Assembly: GCA_023439305.1 (NCBI GenBank)
Contig: JAEXOO010000001.1
Location: forward strand, 1 to 12,217
Origin: Pseudomonadota bacterium
GTDB lineage: Bacteria > Pseudomonadota > Gammaproteobacteria > Burkholderiales > Burkholderiaceae_B
Direction of reading: 5' to 3'
DNA length: 12,217 nt
In this document: one piece after another, positions 1-6,846 of the stretch
Position numbering within the stretch: the first letter of the stretch is position 1
Layout: each line of letters opens with the position of its first letter
Position numbers and translations under genes: made by a program
Notes under the pieces: model-generated
Databases searched by the model: none
Told to the model about the DNA's origin: nothing
The model's input: only the letters and a program-made list of their open reading frames with translations

Positions 1-1
1 C

Positions 2-169
2 GCCTGGGGGGCGAGCGACCCGCCGGAGTTCACGACACGCCCGTCAACGTGGCCCGACAAGGGAACCGGCGCGCAGCGCCGGCAAGTGGTCAGCCTGCGC
101 CGTACAGACAGAGCCTTGACCGGCGTCTATAGAAACCTGTTCTGCATTGAACATCTGCAAATAATCTGA
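2..169 (+). CDS. Possible 3' end of a gene entering from the left edge
   Basis: One plus-strand frame is open from the left edge to a TGA at 167-169. By eye about three quarters of its third codon positions are G or C, better than the other two plus frames, which close at 118-120 and 130-132. The visible 55 residues are basic and proline-rich at first and end in a short hydrophobic stretch (CIEHLQII). I recognise no family. A terminator hairpin begins 11 bases after the stop, which suits a gene ending here and converging with the CusF-like gene. No start is visible and the frame may be chance, so this is weak. Confidence 0.22.
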   Translation, partial: AWGASDPPEFTTRPSTWPDKGTGAQRRQVVSLRRTDRALTGVYRNLFCIEHLQII

Positions 170-173
170 AAGC

Positions 174-210
174 GCAAAAAATGCCAGTCAGCACCTAACT
201 CACTGGCATT
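174..210 (-). terminator. Intrinsic terminator after the CusF-like gene
   Basis: A perfect 9-bp stem (AATGCCAGT at 180-188, ACTGGCATT at 202-210) encloses a 13-base loop. Read on the minus strand it is followed by a run of six T, two of them in the stem, which suits termination of the CusF-like gene ending at 241. On the plus strand a T7 run follows only about 11 bases after the stem, so action in that direction is possible but weaker. Confidence 0.75.
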
Positions 211-240
211 ACTCTTGCAGGTTTTTTTCGTCTGACGGAG

Positions 241-549
241 TCAAGACTTTTCGATTTTGGTCACGACGTAGTCGCCGCCGTCGCGCTGCGCGGTGAACTT
301 CACTTTGTCGCCCGGCTTGATGCTGGCCAGCAAAGCGGGATCAATTTTGTAGACCAAAGTCATGGCGGGCAGCTGCAAGGCGTCGATAGCGCCGTGCTTG
401 AGCGTGATTTTTCCGGCAGCGGCATCCACCCGCCGCACCTCTCCCGATGCGCTGGCCTCTTGCGCCTGCGCCACCACCACATACGCCGACACTGCGGCCA
501 GACCCAGGGCCCCCGCCAGCATTGCGCCGCGTTGAGTAGTCCAAGTCAT
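241..549 (-). CDS. CusF-like periplasmic copper-binding domain protein with a degraded metal site
   Basis: This is a 102-residue exported protein. The ATG at 549 is chosen because AGGAG (556-560) lies six bases upstream; the upstream in-frame TTG at 564 would put that ribosome site inside the gene. The N-terminus (TWTTQR, then a long Ala/Leu/Val stretch ending near AQAQE) is a Sec-type signal peptide. The mature part, about residues 33-102, matches the CusF/CopZ-like small beta-barrel (PF11604 type): GEVRRVD, then KHGAI, then LPAMTLVYKI, then KPGDKVKF. In E. coli CusF, Cu(I)/Ag(I) is held by one His, two Met and a stacking Trp. Here the His (KHG) and first Met (PAM) remain, but the Trp and second Met positions are both Leu. 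It stands alone, divergent from the GNAT gene, with no copper pump or CusBA gene nearby. Family is fairly sure; metal binding is doubtful. Confidence 0.85.
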   Translation of the reverse strand: MTWTTQRGAMLAGALGLAAVSAYVVVAQAQEASASGEVRRVDAAAGKITLKHGAIDALQLPAMTLVYKIDPALLASIKPGDKVKFTAQRDGGDYVVTKIEKS

Positions 550-660
550 AGCAAACTCCTGCAAATTGGGCAGGGCCGGACAAATGGCCCATAATGCCTG
601 TTACCAGGCGGCGACACCGCCTGTTTCCAATCAAGCATAACGCCAAACTATTGCAAAAGC
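550..660. promoter_or_regulatory. Divergent control region with a 7-bp palindrome
   Basis: The 111 bases between the CusF-like and GNAT genes must hold both promoters. The clearest structure is a perfect inverted repeat, CAGGCGG (605-611) and CCGCCTG (617-623), around a 5-base spacer. It could be an operator shared by both genes or an RNA hairpin. I see no convincing -35/-10 pair; CATTAT (minus strand, around 591-596) is a possible -10 for the CusF-like gene. The GNAT start at 661 has no clear Shine-Dalgarno sequence. Confidence 0.35.
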
Positions 661-1185
661 ATGAGTGAATTTATCAAAGGGTACACCTTGCGTCCCGCCC
701 GTCCCGCCGACATCCCCGGCATTCTGGGCCTGATGCGCGACCTGGCCGCCTTCGAGAAACTGGAACACATTTTCAGCGCCACCCCCGAATCGCTGCGCAA
801 CAGCTTCTTTGCCGACGAACCCAGCGCCTACTGCCTGGTCATCACACCACAAGACCAGCCGGATACGCCGATCTCCTACATCATGTGGTTCTATAACTAC
901 TCCAGTTTTCTGGATCGCCGCGGCATCTACCTGGAAGACCTGTACATAGACCCCGCGCACCGCAAGCAAGGCCTGGGCGCCGCCGTGCTGCGCCACCTGG
1001 CCCAACTGGCCGTGGAACAAGGCTGCGGCCGCTTCGAGTGGGTAGTGCTGGACTGGAACAAGAACGCCATCGACTTCTACGAGCACCAGGGCGCGCAGAT
1101 TCTGCATGACTGGCGAGTGGCGCGCGTGACAGGCGAGGCCCTGCAGCGTCTGGCCCAAGGCCGTCCCTCCTCTGTTGACGCGTAG
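661..1185 (+). CDS. GNAT N-acetyltransferase, SSAT/diamine acetyltransferase-like
   Basis: This 174-residue protein should transfer the acetyl group of acetyl-CoA to an amine. It spans a full single GNAT domain: RPARPADIPGILGLMRDLA (11-29) is the N-terminal strand and helix, YLEDLYIDPAHRKQGLG (90-106) is beta-4 plus the acetyl-CoA pyrophosphate loop, and EWVVLDWNKNAIDFYEHQGA (126-145) is the C-terminal motif. The order FYNYSSF, YLEDLY, DWN..AI.FY..QGA follows spermidine/spermine and thialysine acetyltransferases, and Tyr140 sits where SSAT enzymes keep their catalytic Tyr. The true substrate (polyamine, thialysine or other) cannot be read. The gene is followed after 9 bases by the cobalamin adenosyltransferase, so the two are probably co-transcribed; I see no functional link. 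Confidence 0.9.
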   Translation: MSEFIKGYTLRPARPADIPGILGLMRDLAAFEKLEHIFSATPESLRNSFFADEPSAYCLVITPQDQPDTPISYIMWFYNYSSFLDRRGIYLEDLYIDPAHRKQGLGAAVLRHLAQLAVEQGCGRFEWVVLDWNKNAIDFYEHQGAQILHDWRVARVTGEALQRLAQGRPSSVDA

Positions 1186-1194
1186 TCCGCCACC

Positions 1195-1752
1195 ATGTCC
1201 ATCCGACTTTCCATCATCAGTACTCGCACCGGCGACGACGGCACCACCGGCCTGGGCGACGGCAGCCGCCTGCCCAAGAGCGCCCCCCTGATCCATGCAC
1301 TGGGCGACGTGGACGAGCTCAACAGCCAGATCGGCGTGCTGCGCACGCTGGAGCTGCCAGCCGACATCGACTCGCTGCTGTCCGACATCCAGCACGATCT
1401 GTTCGACATGGGCGCCGAGCTGTGCATTCCCGGCCATCAGGTCATTGCCGCCGCCCATGTAGAGCGTCTGGACCAGGCCCTGCGCCACTACAACGAACCG
1501 CTGGGCCAATTGCAGGAATTCATCCTGCCCGGCGGCAGCCCCGCCGCCGCCTGCGCCCACATTGTGCGCTGCGTTGCCCGCCGGGCCGAACGCAGCGTGG
1601 TGGCCGTGCCGTCGGAAACCCTGCCGCAAGACGGTCCGCGCCTGTACCTGAACCGCCTGTCCGACCTAATGTTCGTACTGGCACGCAGCCTGAATCGTCA
1701 CGCCGGCCGCTCAGACGTGCTCTGGCAGCCCAAGCGGGAACAACAGAAATGA
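1195..1752 (+). CDS. Cob(I)yrinic acid a,c-diamide adenosyltransferase, PduO type
   Basis: A 185-residue enzyme that makes adenosylcobalamin (coenzyme B12) by moving the 5'-deoxyadenosyl group of ATP to Co(I) corrinoid. Family marks are in order: the N-terminal ATP-binding segment TRTGDDGTTGLGDGSR (10-25), GDVDELNSQIG (37-47), FILPGGSPAAACAHIVRC (109-126) running into ARRAER, and YLNRLSDLMFVLAR (151-164). Length is normal for the PduO/MMAB class and differs from the CobA class. It starts 9 bases after the GNAT stop without a good Shine-Dalgarno site, so translation may depend on the upstream gene. Its stop codon runs into the A-tract of the following terminator. No B12-dependent enzyme or cobalamin riboswitch is visible here, so the client enzyme lies elsewhere. 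Confidence 0.94.
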   Translation: MSIRLSIISTRTGDDGTTGLGDGSRLPKSAPLIHALGDVDELNSQIGVLRTLELPADIDSLLSDIQHDLFDMGAELCIPGHQVIAAAHVERLDQALRHYNEPLGQLQEFILPGGSPAAACAHIVRCVARRAERSVVAVPSETLPQDGPRLYLNRLSDLMFVLARSLNRHAGRSDVLWQPKREQQK

Positions 1753-1785
1753 AAAAAAGCGGCCTTCAGAACGTGAAGGCCGCTT
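1752..1785 (-). terminator. Strong intrinsic terminator between converging genes
   Basis: A perfect 11-bp stem, AAGCGGCCTTC (1757-1767) and GAAGGCCGCTT (1775-1785), has a 7-base loop. On the minus strand it is followed by a run of seven T, ending transcription of the C45 hydrolase (stop at 1792). On the plus strand the stem follows the adenosyltransferase stop directly but has an A-tract before it and no T-tract after it, so it should work best leftward. Confidence 0.88.
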
Positions 1786-1791
1786 CAACAG

Positions 1792-2829
1792 TCAGATCTG
1801 ATCGATGCGGGTGATGTCCGCGAAGCGGAAGGTCGGCTCGCCTGTAGGCTCTTCGTAAACCTGCCACTTCAGCGATTGACTGCCGATCTGGATATCGGCT
1901 GTGGCCAGAGTGTTTTCGGCGTCACTGTCATCGGGCGCGCAACGCCAGATCGGAAATTGCGCATGATGCTGATCGGACAGCACCGCCAGCGGATCCAGAT
2001 CCGGGCCGGCTTGCTGCAGCAACTGCTCGCCCCGTTCCTGGCGCAATTCGGACGAACGCGTGATGCGCTGCTCGAAACCTCGCATGGACTCGTGCACCGC
2101 ATGGTTGGCATGCAAGCTGTTGTGCGTGATCGTAGCGACCGACACGGCCTGAGAGCTGAACTCCACACTGAGCAGACGCGCGTCCCCGCGCTGGGCCAGA
2201 CTGAGATGAAAGCCGCCGGCGCGCGGATGATCGCGCAGCACCGCCACCGCCTGGTCGAGGTCGGGCTGATCCAGCATGGCGCGGGTCAGGACCATACGCG
2301 GAACGCCGGCCTGCACCTGACGGGCGCGCACATTGTTGACAGTCATGGCCAGCCCCGCCTGCGTCACAGCGAAGGTATGTCCCGGCAGCGAAGCCGGGTA
2401 GACAAAAGAAACGAAGGACATGCCACTGTCGGGAATGAACTTGGCCACGCCGCACGACCCAGCAAAACCTGGATCGCCGTCTTCGTTGTGGACAATGCGC
2501 GGCTGGCCTTGGCTTGGCATCTGCACCGTTGTACAGCCGTCAGGCGCCATGGCCCACAGGTCGCCCCGACAATTCCAGAGCAGCACGTCTTCAAAGGGCA
2601 GCTCCAACCCCAGCGCCAACCCTTGCAGCTCGGTCCAGATGCGGGGGAAATAGCGTTCGGTGTGCTCGGCCATCTGGCGCGCCTGCTCACTGCCCTTCCA
2701 TTGCATGACCCCGTCCCAGAATGACGAATGGATCAGATAGGCATGGGCGGCCGGTGCTCCGAAACGTCCCAGGGAGTGGCCGATTTCTTTGGGGCCACCG
2801 CTCAATTCCAGGAAAGACAACTTAGCCAT
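1792..2829 (-). CDS. C45-family autoproteolytic acyltransferase/hydrolase (penicillin acyltransferase-like)
   Basis: This 345-residue protein belongs to the Ntn-hydrolase family typified by fungal isopenicillin-N acyltransferase (peptidase C45, PF03417). Such proteins cut themselves before a Cys that becomes the N-terminal nucleophile, then hydrolyse or exchange an amide side chain. The expected nucleophile is Cys99 in DGCTTVQM; the family HNEDGD motif is at 114-119, and TQAGLAMTVNN (156-166) matches the region downstream. Residues before Cys99 fit the family's helical pro-segment. No signal peptide, so cytoplasmic. The ATG at 2829 lies five bases after the stop of the RpiR regulator, so the two are co-transcribed. 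With the divergent aminotransferase this suggests amide cleavage releasing an amine. The substrate is unknown and must not be assumed to be a beta-lactam. Confidence 0.88.
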   Translation of the reverse strand: MAKLSFLELSGGPKEIGHSLGRFGAPAAHAYLIHSSFWDGVMQWKGSEQARQMAEHTERYFPRIWTELQGLALGLELPFEDVLLWNCRGDLWAMAPDGCTTVQMPSQGQPRIVHNEDGDPGFAGSCGVAKFIPDSGMSFVSFVYPASLPGHTFAVTQAGLAMTVNNVRARQVQAGVPRMVLTRAMLDQPDLDQAVAVLRDHPRAGGFHLSLAQRGDARLLSVEFSSQAVSVATITHNSLHANHAVHESMRGFEQRITRSSELRQERGEQLLQQAGPDLDPLAVLSDQHHAQFPIWRCAPDDSDAENTLATADIQIGSQSLKWQVYEEPTGEPTFRFADITRIDQI

Positions 2830-2834
2830 CGTTT

Positions 2835-3695
2835 CTATTTCCAGTAGGCACCGGATTGGTGCAATTGATTTTCGGCCAGCTCAACGCCGCTGACGGCCTT
2901 GCGCCCGGCCTTGGCCAGCACGTGTTCCACCAGCACTTCCACCAGAGCCTGAGCAGCCACGCCCGAGGGAAAGAAGGAGGGCACGTCGGTCCCAAACAAT
3001 AATGTGCTGTCGGCCTCCAGCGCAATAGGGGCAAGCAGACTGTCGCAGATGGCCAGCAGGCGCGCACCGGCGGATCGTGCCGCACTATGCGCCAGCACGC
3101 CTTCCTGAGAATAAGGGGCAAAGCCGAACAAGACCAGCACGTCGTCTTTTTCCAGGGCGCGCAGTTCCATTTCCAGCGTACCGGCATCGCCGCGCAGCAA
3201 GACTACCGAAGGCCGGAACAGACGGTATTGGTAATGAAAAGCGAAGGCCGGCGCGAACGATGCCCGGAAACCCGCCACATACACCCGCCGGGCGCGGCTG
3301 AGCAACTCCACCGCCGCCGGCAGCCGTTCCTGATTCTGGTCCCGCAAGGCGGCCAGATTATCCATCTGCGCCGACACGGTCTGGTCGAAACGATCCGGAT
3401 TATGCCGGTTACGTACCACCGCCCTGGCCTGCTCGGCATAGCGGCGGCTGCCCTGACCGTGAATTGCCTGGGTGAACACGGCCTTGAAATCTCCCCATCC
3501 GTCATAGCCCAGGGACTGCGCCAAGCGCAACAAGGTCGCCGGCTGCACGCCCGCCTGAAGCGCGATCTGGCGCATGGACAGCAAAGGCACTTGCTCGGCG
3601 TGGTCCAGCACGTAGCGCGCCCCCACCTGGAACTGGGGCGACATGGCCGCGAATTCGGCCTGGATGCGTTGCGTCAGGGTGCTCAGGGTAGTCAT
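2835..3695 (-). CDS. MurR/RpiR-family transcriptional regulator
   Basis: A cytoplasmic DNA-binding regulator of 286 residues from the ATG at 3695. The N-terminal HTH_6 domain is about residues 1-77, with the helix-turn-helix in MRQIALQAGVQPATLLRLAQ (41-60), then SLGYDGWGDFK. The SIS domain, which binds phospho-sugars or other small ligands in this family, is about residues 125-255 (RRVYVAGFRASF, DVLVLFGFAPYS, LLAICDS). Starts at 3722 and 3788 are possible, but they add a basic hydrophobic leader unlike the family, and a TATACT at 3725-3730 would leave little or no leader before 3722. Promoter-like signals for this gene lie in the shared region with the divergent aminotransferase, so it probably controls both units and itself. 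The co-transcribed gene is the C45 hydrolase. The ligand is unknown. Confidence 0.9.
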   Translation of the reverse strand: MTTLSTLTQRIQAEFAAMSPQFQVGARYVLDHAEQVPLLSMRQIALQAGVQPATLLRLAQSLGYDGWGDFKAVFTQAIHGQGSRRYAEQARAVVRNRHNPDRFDQTVSAQMDNLAALRDQNQERLPAAVELLSRARRVYVAGFRASFAPAFAFHYQYRLFRPSVVLLRGDAGTLEMELRALEKDDVLVLFGFAPYSQEGVLAHSAARSAGARLLAICDSLLAPIALEADSTLLFGTDVPSFFPSGVAAQALVEVLVEHVLAKAGRKAVSGVELAENQLHQSGAYWK

Positions 3696-3724
3696 GGACA
3701 GACGGGGCAGAAAGCGATTCATAA

Positions 3725-3850
3725 AGTATATCGTGCGCAAAAGCGGCAAAAGGGCAACAGCACAGGGCTTTATCCAGCCATTTTTCATCCCTGATGATGA
3801 TTTATTCGTTGAAAGTATTATTATTTAATCAACACTTGTTGAAAACAAGT
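3725..3850. promoter_or_regulatory. AT-rich divergent promoter/operator region for the RpiR and aminotransferase units
   Basis: The minus strand carries TTGTTT (3843-3848), 17 bases, then AATAAT (3820-3825), a fair sigma-70 promoter for the regulator. The plus strand carries TTTAAT (3824-3829) as a -10 with a weak -35 (TTTATT, 3801-3806). A near-perfect operator candidate, ACTTGTT-GAA-AACAAGT (3834-3850), covers the minus -35 and the expected plus start of transcription. GTTGAAA recurs at 3808-3814 and 3838-3844, 30 bases apart, and TCAAC (3829-3833) faces GTTGA (3838-3842). The repeats are seen; that RpiR binds them is inference. A second minus -10-like TATACT lies at 3725-3730. Confidence 0.5.
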
Positions 3851-3883
3851 TTCCGTCGCACCACTCTTTCACGGATCCGCGCC

Positions 3884-5209
3884 ATGACTCACGTGTTTCA
3901 TCGCAACCCCAAACAGACGCTTCCCTATGCTGTCAAAGGCGATGGCATCGCCATCATCGATCGTGAGGGCAAGCGCTACATCGACGCCAGCGGCGGCGCG
4001 GCTGTCTCCTGCCTGGGGCACAGCCACCCAGCCGTCATCCAGGCCATCAAGCAGCAACTGGACGAGATTGCATACGCCCACACGTCGTTCTTCACCAGCC
4101 AGGCCGCCGAAGAGCTGGCTGACTTTCTGGCCGAGCGCGCTCCTGGCGACCTGAATCACGTCTACTTCCTGTCCGGCGGCTCGGAAGCCGTGGAAGCCAG
4201 CTTGAAACTGGCGCGCCAGTATTTTGTCGAAACCGGCCAGCCCGAGCGCCGCATCTTCATCGCCCGGCGCCAGAGCTATCACGGCAACACGTTGGGCGCG
4301 CTGGCCATCGGCGGCAATGAATGGCGCCGCAAGCCCTTCCTGCCCCTGCTGGCGCAGGCGCACCATGTCTCGCCCTGCTATCCCTATCGTGATCAAGGCG
4401 CCGACGAAAGCGCCGAGCAGTATGCCGACCGCCTGGCCCAGGAGCTGGAAGACACCCTCCAGAAACTGGGCCCGCAAAATGTCGCCGCCTTTGTCGCCGA
4501 AACCGTGGTGGGCGCCACCGCCGGCGCGCTGGCGCCAGTCGGCGGCTATCTGCGCAAGATCCGCGAAGTCTGCGATCGCCACGGCGTGCTGCTGATCCTG
4601 GATGAAGTGATGTCCGGCATGGGTCGCACCGGCTACCTGTTTGCCTGCGAAGAGGATGGCGTCACCCCCGACATTCTGGCCGTGGCCAAGGGCTTGGGCG
4701 CCGGGTACCAGCCCATCGGTGCCATGATCGCCAGTGACCGGATCTATCAGGCCATTGTGAACGGTTCGGGCTTCTTCCAGCATGGTCATACCTATATGGG
4801 CCACGCCACCGCCTGCGCGGGCGCCTTGGCGGTGCAACGTGCCATCGAACAGGACGGACTGCTGGCAAACGTGCGCGACCGCGGCGAGCAGTTGCGCGCA
4901 GAGCTGCATGCCGCGCTCGACAGCCACCCCAATGTGGGCGACATCCGCGGACGCGGCCTGTTCGTGGGCGTGGAACTGGTTCAGGATAAGACCAGCAAGC
5001 AGGTGCTGGACCCCGGCCTGAAAACACATGCCAAACTGAAAAAACGAGCTTTCGACAACGGCCTGATGATCTATCCCATGGGGGGCACCATCGACGGAGT
5101 ACGAGGCGACCATATCCTGCTCGCCCCGCCTTTCATCTGCACGCCCGAGGACATCAGCCGCATTGTGCAGCTTCTGGTGCAGACCATAGACGCCGTCCTG
5201 CCCCGCTAA
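3884..5209 (+). CDS. Class III PLP-dependent aminotransferase (omega-transaminase type)
   Basis: A 441-residue cytoplasmic aminotransferase of fold type I, subgroup III (PF00202). The ATG at 3884 is chosen because homology-like sequence begins there (THVFHRNPKQTLPYAVKGDG); the frame opens earlier at 3794, but that part runs through the AT-rich promoter region. Visible marks: GREGK-like REGKRYIDASGG (27-38), the PLP phosphate loop SGGSEAVEASLKLAR (97-111), YHGNTLGAL (132-140), ILDEVMSGMGRTG (238-250) with Asp240 for the pyridine nitrogen, and the PLP Lys269 in AVAKGLGAG. GHTYMGHATACAGALA is typical of omega-amine and diamino-acid transaminases. Exact amino donor cannot be read. It is divergent from the RpiR/C45 unit and followed after 40 bases by the CMD-like gene, giving a likely catabolic module. 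Confidence 0.93.
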   Translation: MTHVFHRNPKQTLPYAVKGDGIAIIDREGKRYIDASGGAAVSCLGHSHPAVIQAIKQQLDEIAYAHTSFFTSQAAEELADFLAERAPGDLNHVYFLSGGSEAVEASLKLARQYFVETGQPERRIFIARRQSYHGNTLGALAIGGNEWRRKPFLPLLAQAHHVSPCYPYRDQGADESAEQYADRLAQELEDTLQKLGPQNVAAFVAETVVGATAGALAPVGGYLRKIREVCDRHGVLLILDEVMSGMGRTGYLFACEEDGVTPDILAVAKGLGAGYQPIGAMIASDRIYQAIVNGSGFFQHGHTYMGHATACAGALAVQRAIEQDGLLANVRDRGEQLRAELHAALDSHPNVGDIRGRGLFVGVELVQDKTSKQVLDPGLKTHAKLKKRAFDNGLMIYPMGGTIDGVRGDHILLAPPFICTPEDISRIVQLLVQTIDAVLPR

Positions 5210-5249
5210 GCCATCCGCCGGCCCTGCCGGCTTCATACCGAGGAGAATC

Positions 5250-5774
5250 ATGGCCCGCTTGCCTTATGCCGACCTAGCCGCCCCCGATGCCGCCGCCCTG
5301 GTGGAAAAAATTATCGCCGAGCGCGGCAGCGTCCTGCACCTGTACCAGATGCTGCTGCACAGCCCGCCCATTGCCAGCGGCTGGCTCAATCACCTGACCG
5401 GCATACGCCACCACAACACCCTGCCCGGGGACCTGCGCGAACTGGTCATCATGCGCGTCGCTATCCTGAACCGCGCGCCCTACGAAGCGGATCAGCACGC
5501 CCCCATCGCCCTCAAGGAAGGCATGAGCCAGGCTCAGCTGGACGCCCTGCCCGACTGGCAGCAGTCTGATCGATTCAGCCCGACACAGCGCGCCGTACTG
5601 GCCTACACCGATGCCATGACTCAAGACGTGCAAGTCGCAGACGAGGTATTTCAGGAAGTGCGCCGCCATTTCGATGAACGGCTCACGGTGGAACTGACAG
5701 CGACTATCGCCACCTACAATATGGTGTCGCGCTTTCTGGAAGCCTTGCAGATTCACTCTCACGACGCGCGCTGA
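5250..5774 (+). CDS. Carboxymuconolactone decarboxylase (CMD/AhpD-like) family protein
   Basis: A 174-residue all-helical protein of the CMD family (PF02627). AGGAG (5241-5245) precedes the ATG closely. The core is LRELVIMRVAILNRAPYEADQHAPIALKEG (62-91): Glu79 and His83 match the E-x-x-Q-H pattern of the non-AhpD branch, and there is no CxxC, so peroxidase action of the AhpD kind is unlikely. A second helical repeat contains TPTQRAVLAYTDAMT-like sequence (FSPTQRAVLAYTDAMTQD, about 109-126). Family members range from true gamma-carboxymuconolactone decarboxylase to many uncharacterised enzymes. It lies 40 bases downstream of the aminotransferase and is probably co-transcribed, so it may act on the keto or aldehyde product. 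That role is inference. Confidence 0.88.
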   Translation: MARLPYADLAAPDAAALVEKIIAERGSVLHLYQMLLHSPPIASGWLNHLTGIRHHNTLPGDLRELVIMRVAILNRAPYEADQHAPIALKEGMSQAQLDALPDWQQSDRFSPTQRAVLAYTDAMTQDVQVADEVFQEVRRHFDERLTVELTATIATYNMVSRFLEALQIHSHDAR

Positions 5775-5794
5775 CTTTTCCTTGCCGGGTACGC

Positions 5795-5821
5795 GCCGGG
5801 CGGTGCAGGAGCGCGCCCGGC
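5795..5821. terminator. GC-rich hairpin between converging genes
   Basis: An 8-bp perfect stem, GCCGGGCG (5795-5802) and CGCCCGGC (5814-5821), with an 11-base loop lies between the stops of the CMD-like and LysR genes. No T-tract follows on either strand, so if it ends transcription it is not a classical intrinsic terminator. Confidence 0.35.
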
Positions 5822-6753
5822 TAGCGCGTCAGGCCGGCGGCATCGTCGGCCAGACGCCGCGCCAGAAACTCCACGAACAGCCGCAACTTGGGCGGAAGAT
5901 GCCGGGTCGGCGGATACAGCGCCCAGGCCGCACCGCAATAATGCGTGCGAAATTCCCAGTCCGCCAGCACCTGTACGATACGCCCCTCCTTCAGGGCTGA
6001 CGCCGCCACAAAGCCAGGCAGGCTGCCTATGCCCAGCCCCCGCTCGACAGCATCCAGCCGTACCCCCGTATGATTGGCGGCATACCGCCCGCGCACCGCC
6101 ACACTGACACTACGCCCCGCCCGACTGAAACGCCAGCGTGCGTCACTGGGATCTTCACCCAGATAAATACAGCTATGCTCGCTCAGTTGATGGGGGTGCG
6201 AAGGCGCCGCCCTGCGCGCCAGGTAGTCCGGGCTGGCAAACACGCCATGCCGTATGTTCATCAAGCTGCGTCCCATCAGGCCTGGCGGCGGACGATCCGT
6301 GATCCGGATCGCCAGATCCTGATGATCATCGATCAGATCCACATAGCGATCATCCAGACGCATGATGACATCGACCTTGGGATATGCAGCCAGAAAGTCC
6401 GGAAGGTGGGGATGGATCAGGAAGCGCCCCACCGCCTTGGGCACGCTCAAACGTATCTGCCCTTGCGGCTCGTCATGAAACCGGCCTGACACGGCCAGCG
6501 CCGCCTGAGCGCAGTTCAGCATCTCGCAAGCGTGGCCATACACCGCCTGCCCGCTGTCGCTCAAGCGCAGCTTGCGCGTCGTGCGCTGAAGCACCCGGGT
6601 GCCCAATCCCTTTTCCAGCCTGGCCACGGCCCGGCTGACCGCCGAGGGCGTGGAGCCCATCTGGCGGGCCGCCTCTGAAAAGCTACCGGTCTCCACCACC
6701 TTGACGAACACGGCCATATCGCTCATCAAGGCATTCAGTTTATTTGTGCTCAT
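5821..6753 (-). CDS. LysR-family transcriptional regulator
   Basis: A DNA-binding regulator of about 310 residues. The N-terminal winged helix-turn-helix is clear (AVFVKVVETGSFSEAARQMG, then TPSAVSRAVARLEKGLGTRV, then LQRTTRKLRLSDSG), followed by the linker helix and a periplasmic-binding-like effector domain (QGQIRLSVPKAVGRFLIHPH through GLGIGSLPGFVA). The start is uncertain: GTG at 6777, ATG at 6753 and ATG at 6726 are all in frame and none has a Shine-Dalgarno site; 6753 is a compromise. On the minus strand TTGATA (6785-6790), 16 bases, then AATGAT could be its promoter; if so transcription begins near 6755, which would favour a leaderless 6753 or the 6726 start. It diverges from the AlaX-like gene, its most likely target by the usual LysR arrangement, although it could act on the converging module. 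Confidence 0.92.
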   Translation of the reverse strand: MSTNKLNALMSDMAVFVKVVETGSFSEAARQMGSTPSAVSRAVARLEKGLGTRVLQRTTRKLRLSDSGQAVYGHACEMLNCAQAALAVSGRFHDEPQGQIRLSVPKAVGRFLIHPHLPDFLAAYPKVDVIMRLDDRYVDLIDDHQDLAIRITDRPPPGLMGRSLMNIRHGVFASPDYLARRAAPSHPHQLSEHSCIYLGEDPSDARWRFSRAGRSVSVAVRGRYAANHTGVRLDAVERGLGIGSLPGFVAASALKEGRIVQVLADWEFRTHYCGAAWALYPPTRHLPPKLRLFVEFLARRLADDAAGLTR

Positions 6754-6846
6754 GAGGAATAAATCATTGTCGTTCACTGGCGATTATCAAGGGAAACCAG
6801 CGCTTCTACAATGAAACGTCATTCTTCTCCCGATCCTCCCGCAACC

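Noticed and set aside
631..1629. 332-codon minus-strand frame over the GNAT and adenosyltransferase genes
   Set aside because: Low-complexity Gly/Gln/Ala content and two well-recognised genes on the other strand.
1876..2724. 282-codon plus-strand frame opposite the C45 hydrolase
   Set aside because: No recognisable domain; the minus strand holds a gene with an intact catalytic Cys motif.
3696..3788. Longer start of the RpiR regulator
   Set aside because: The extra residues do not fit the family, no ribosome site supports either upstream ATG, and the region looks like promoter DNA.
3869..5251. 460-codon open frame on the minus strand opposite the aminotransferase
   Set aside because: It is the antisense shadow of a clear PLP enzyme in high-GC DNA; its protein shows no motif and is rich in Gly/Ala/His.
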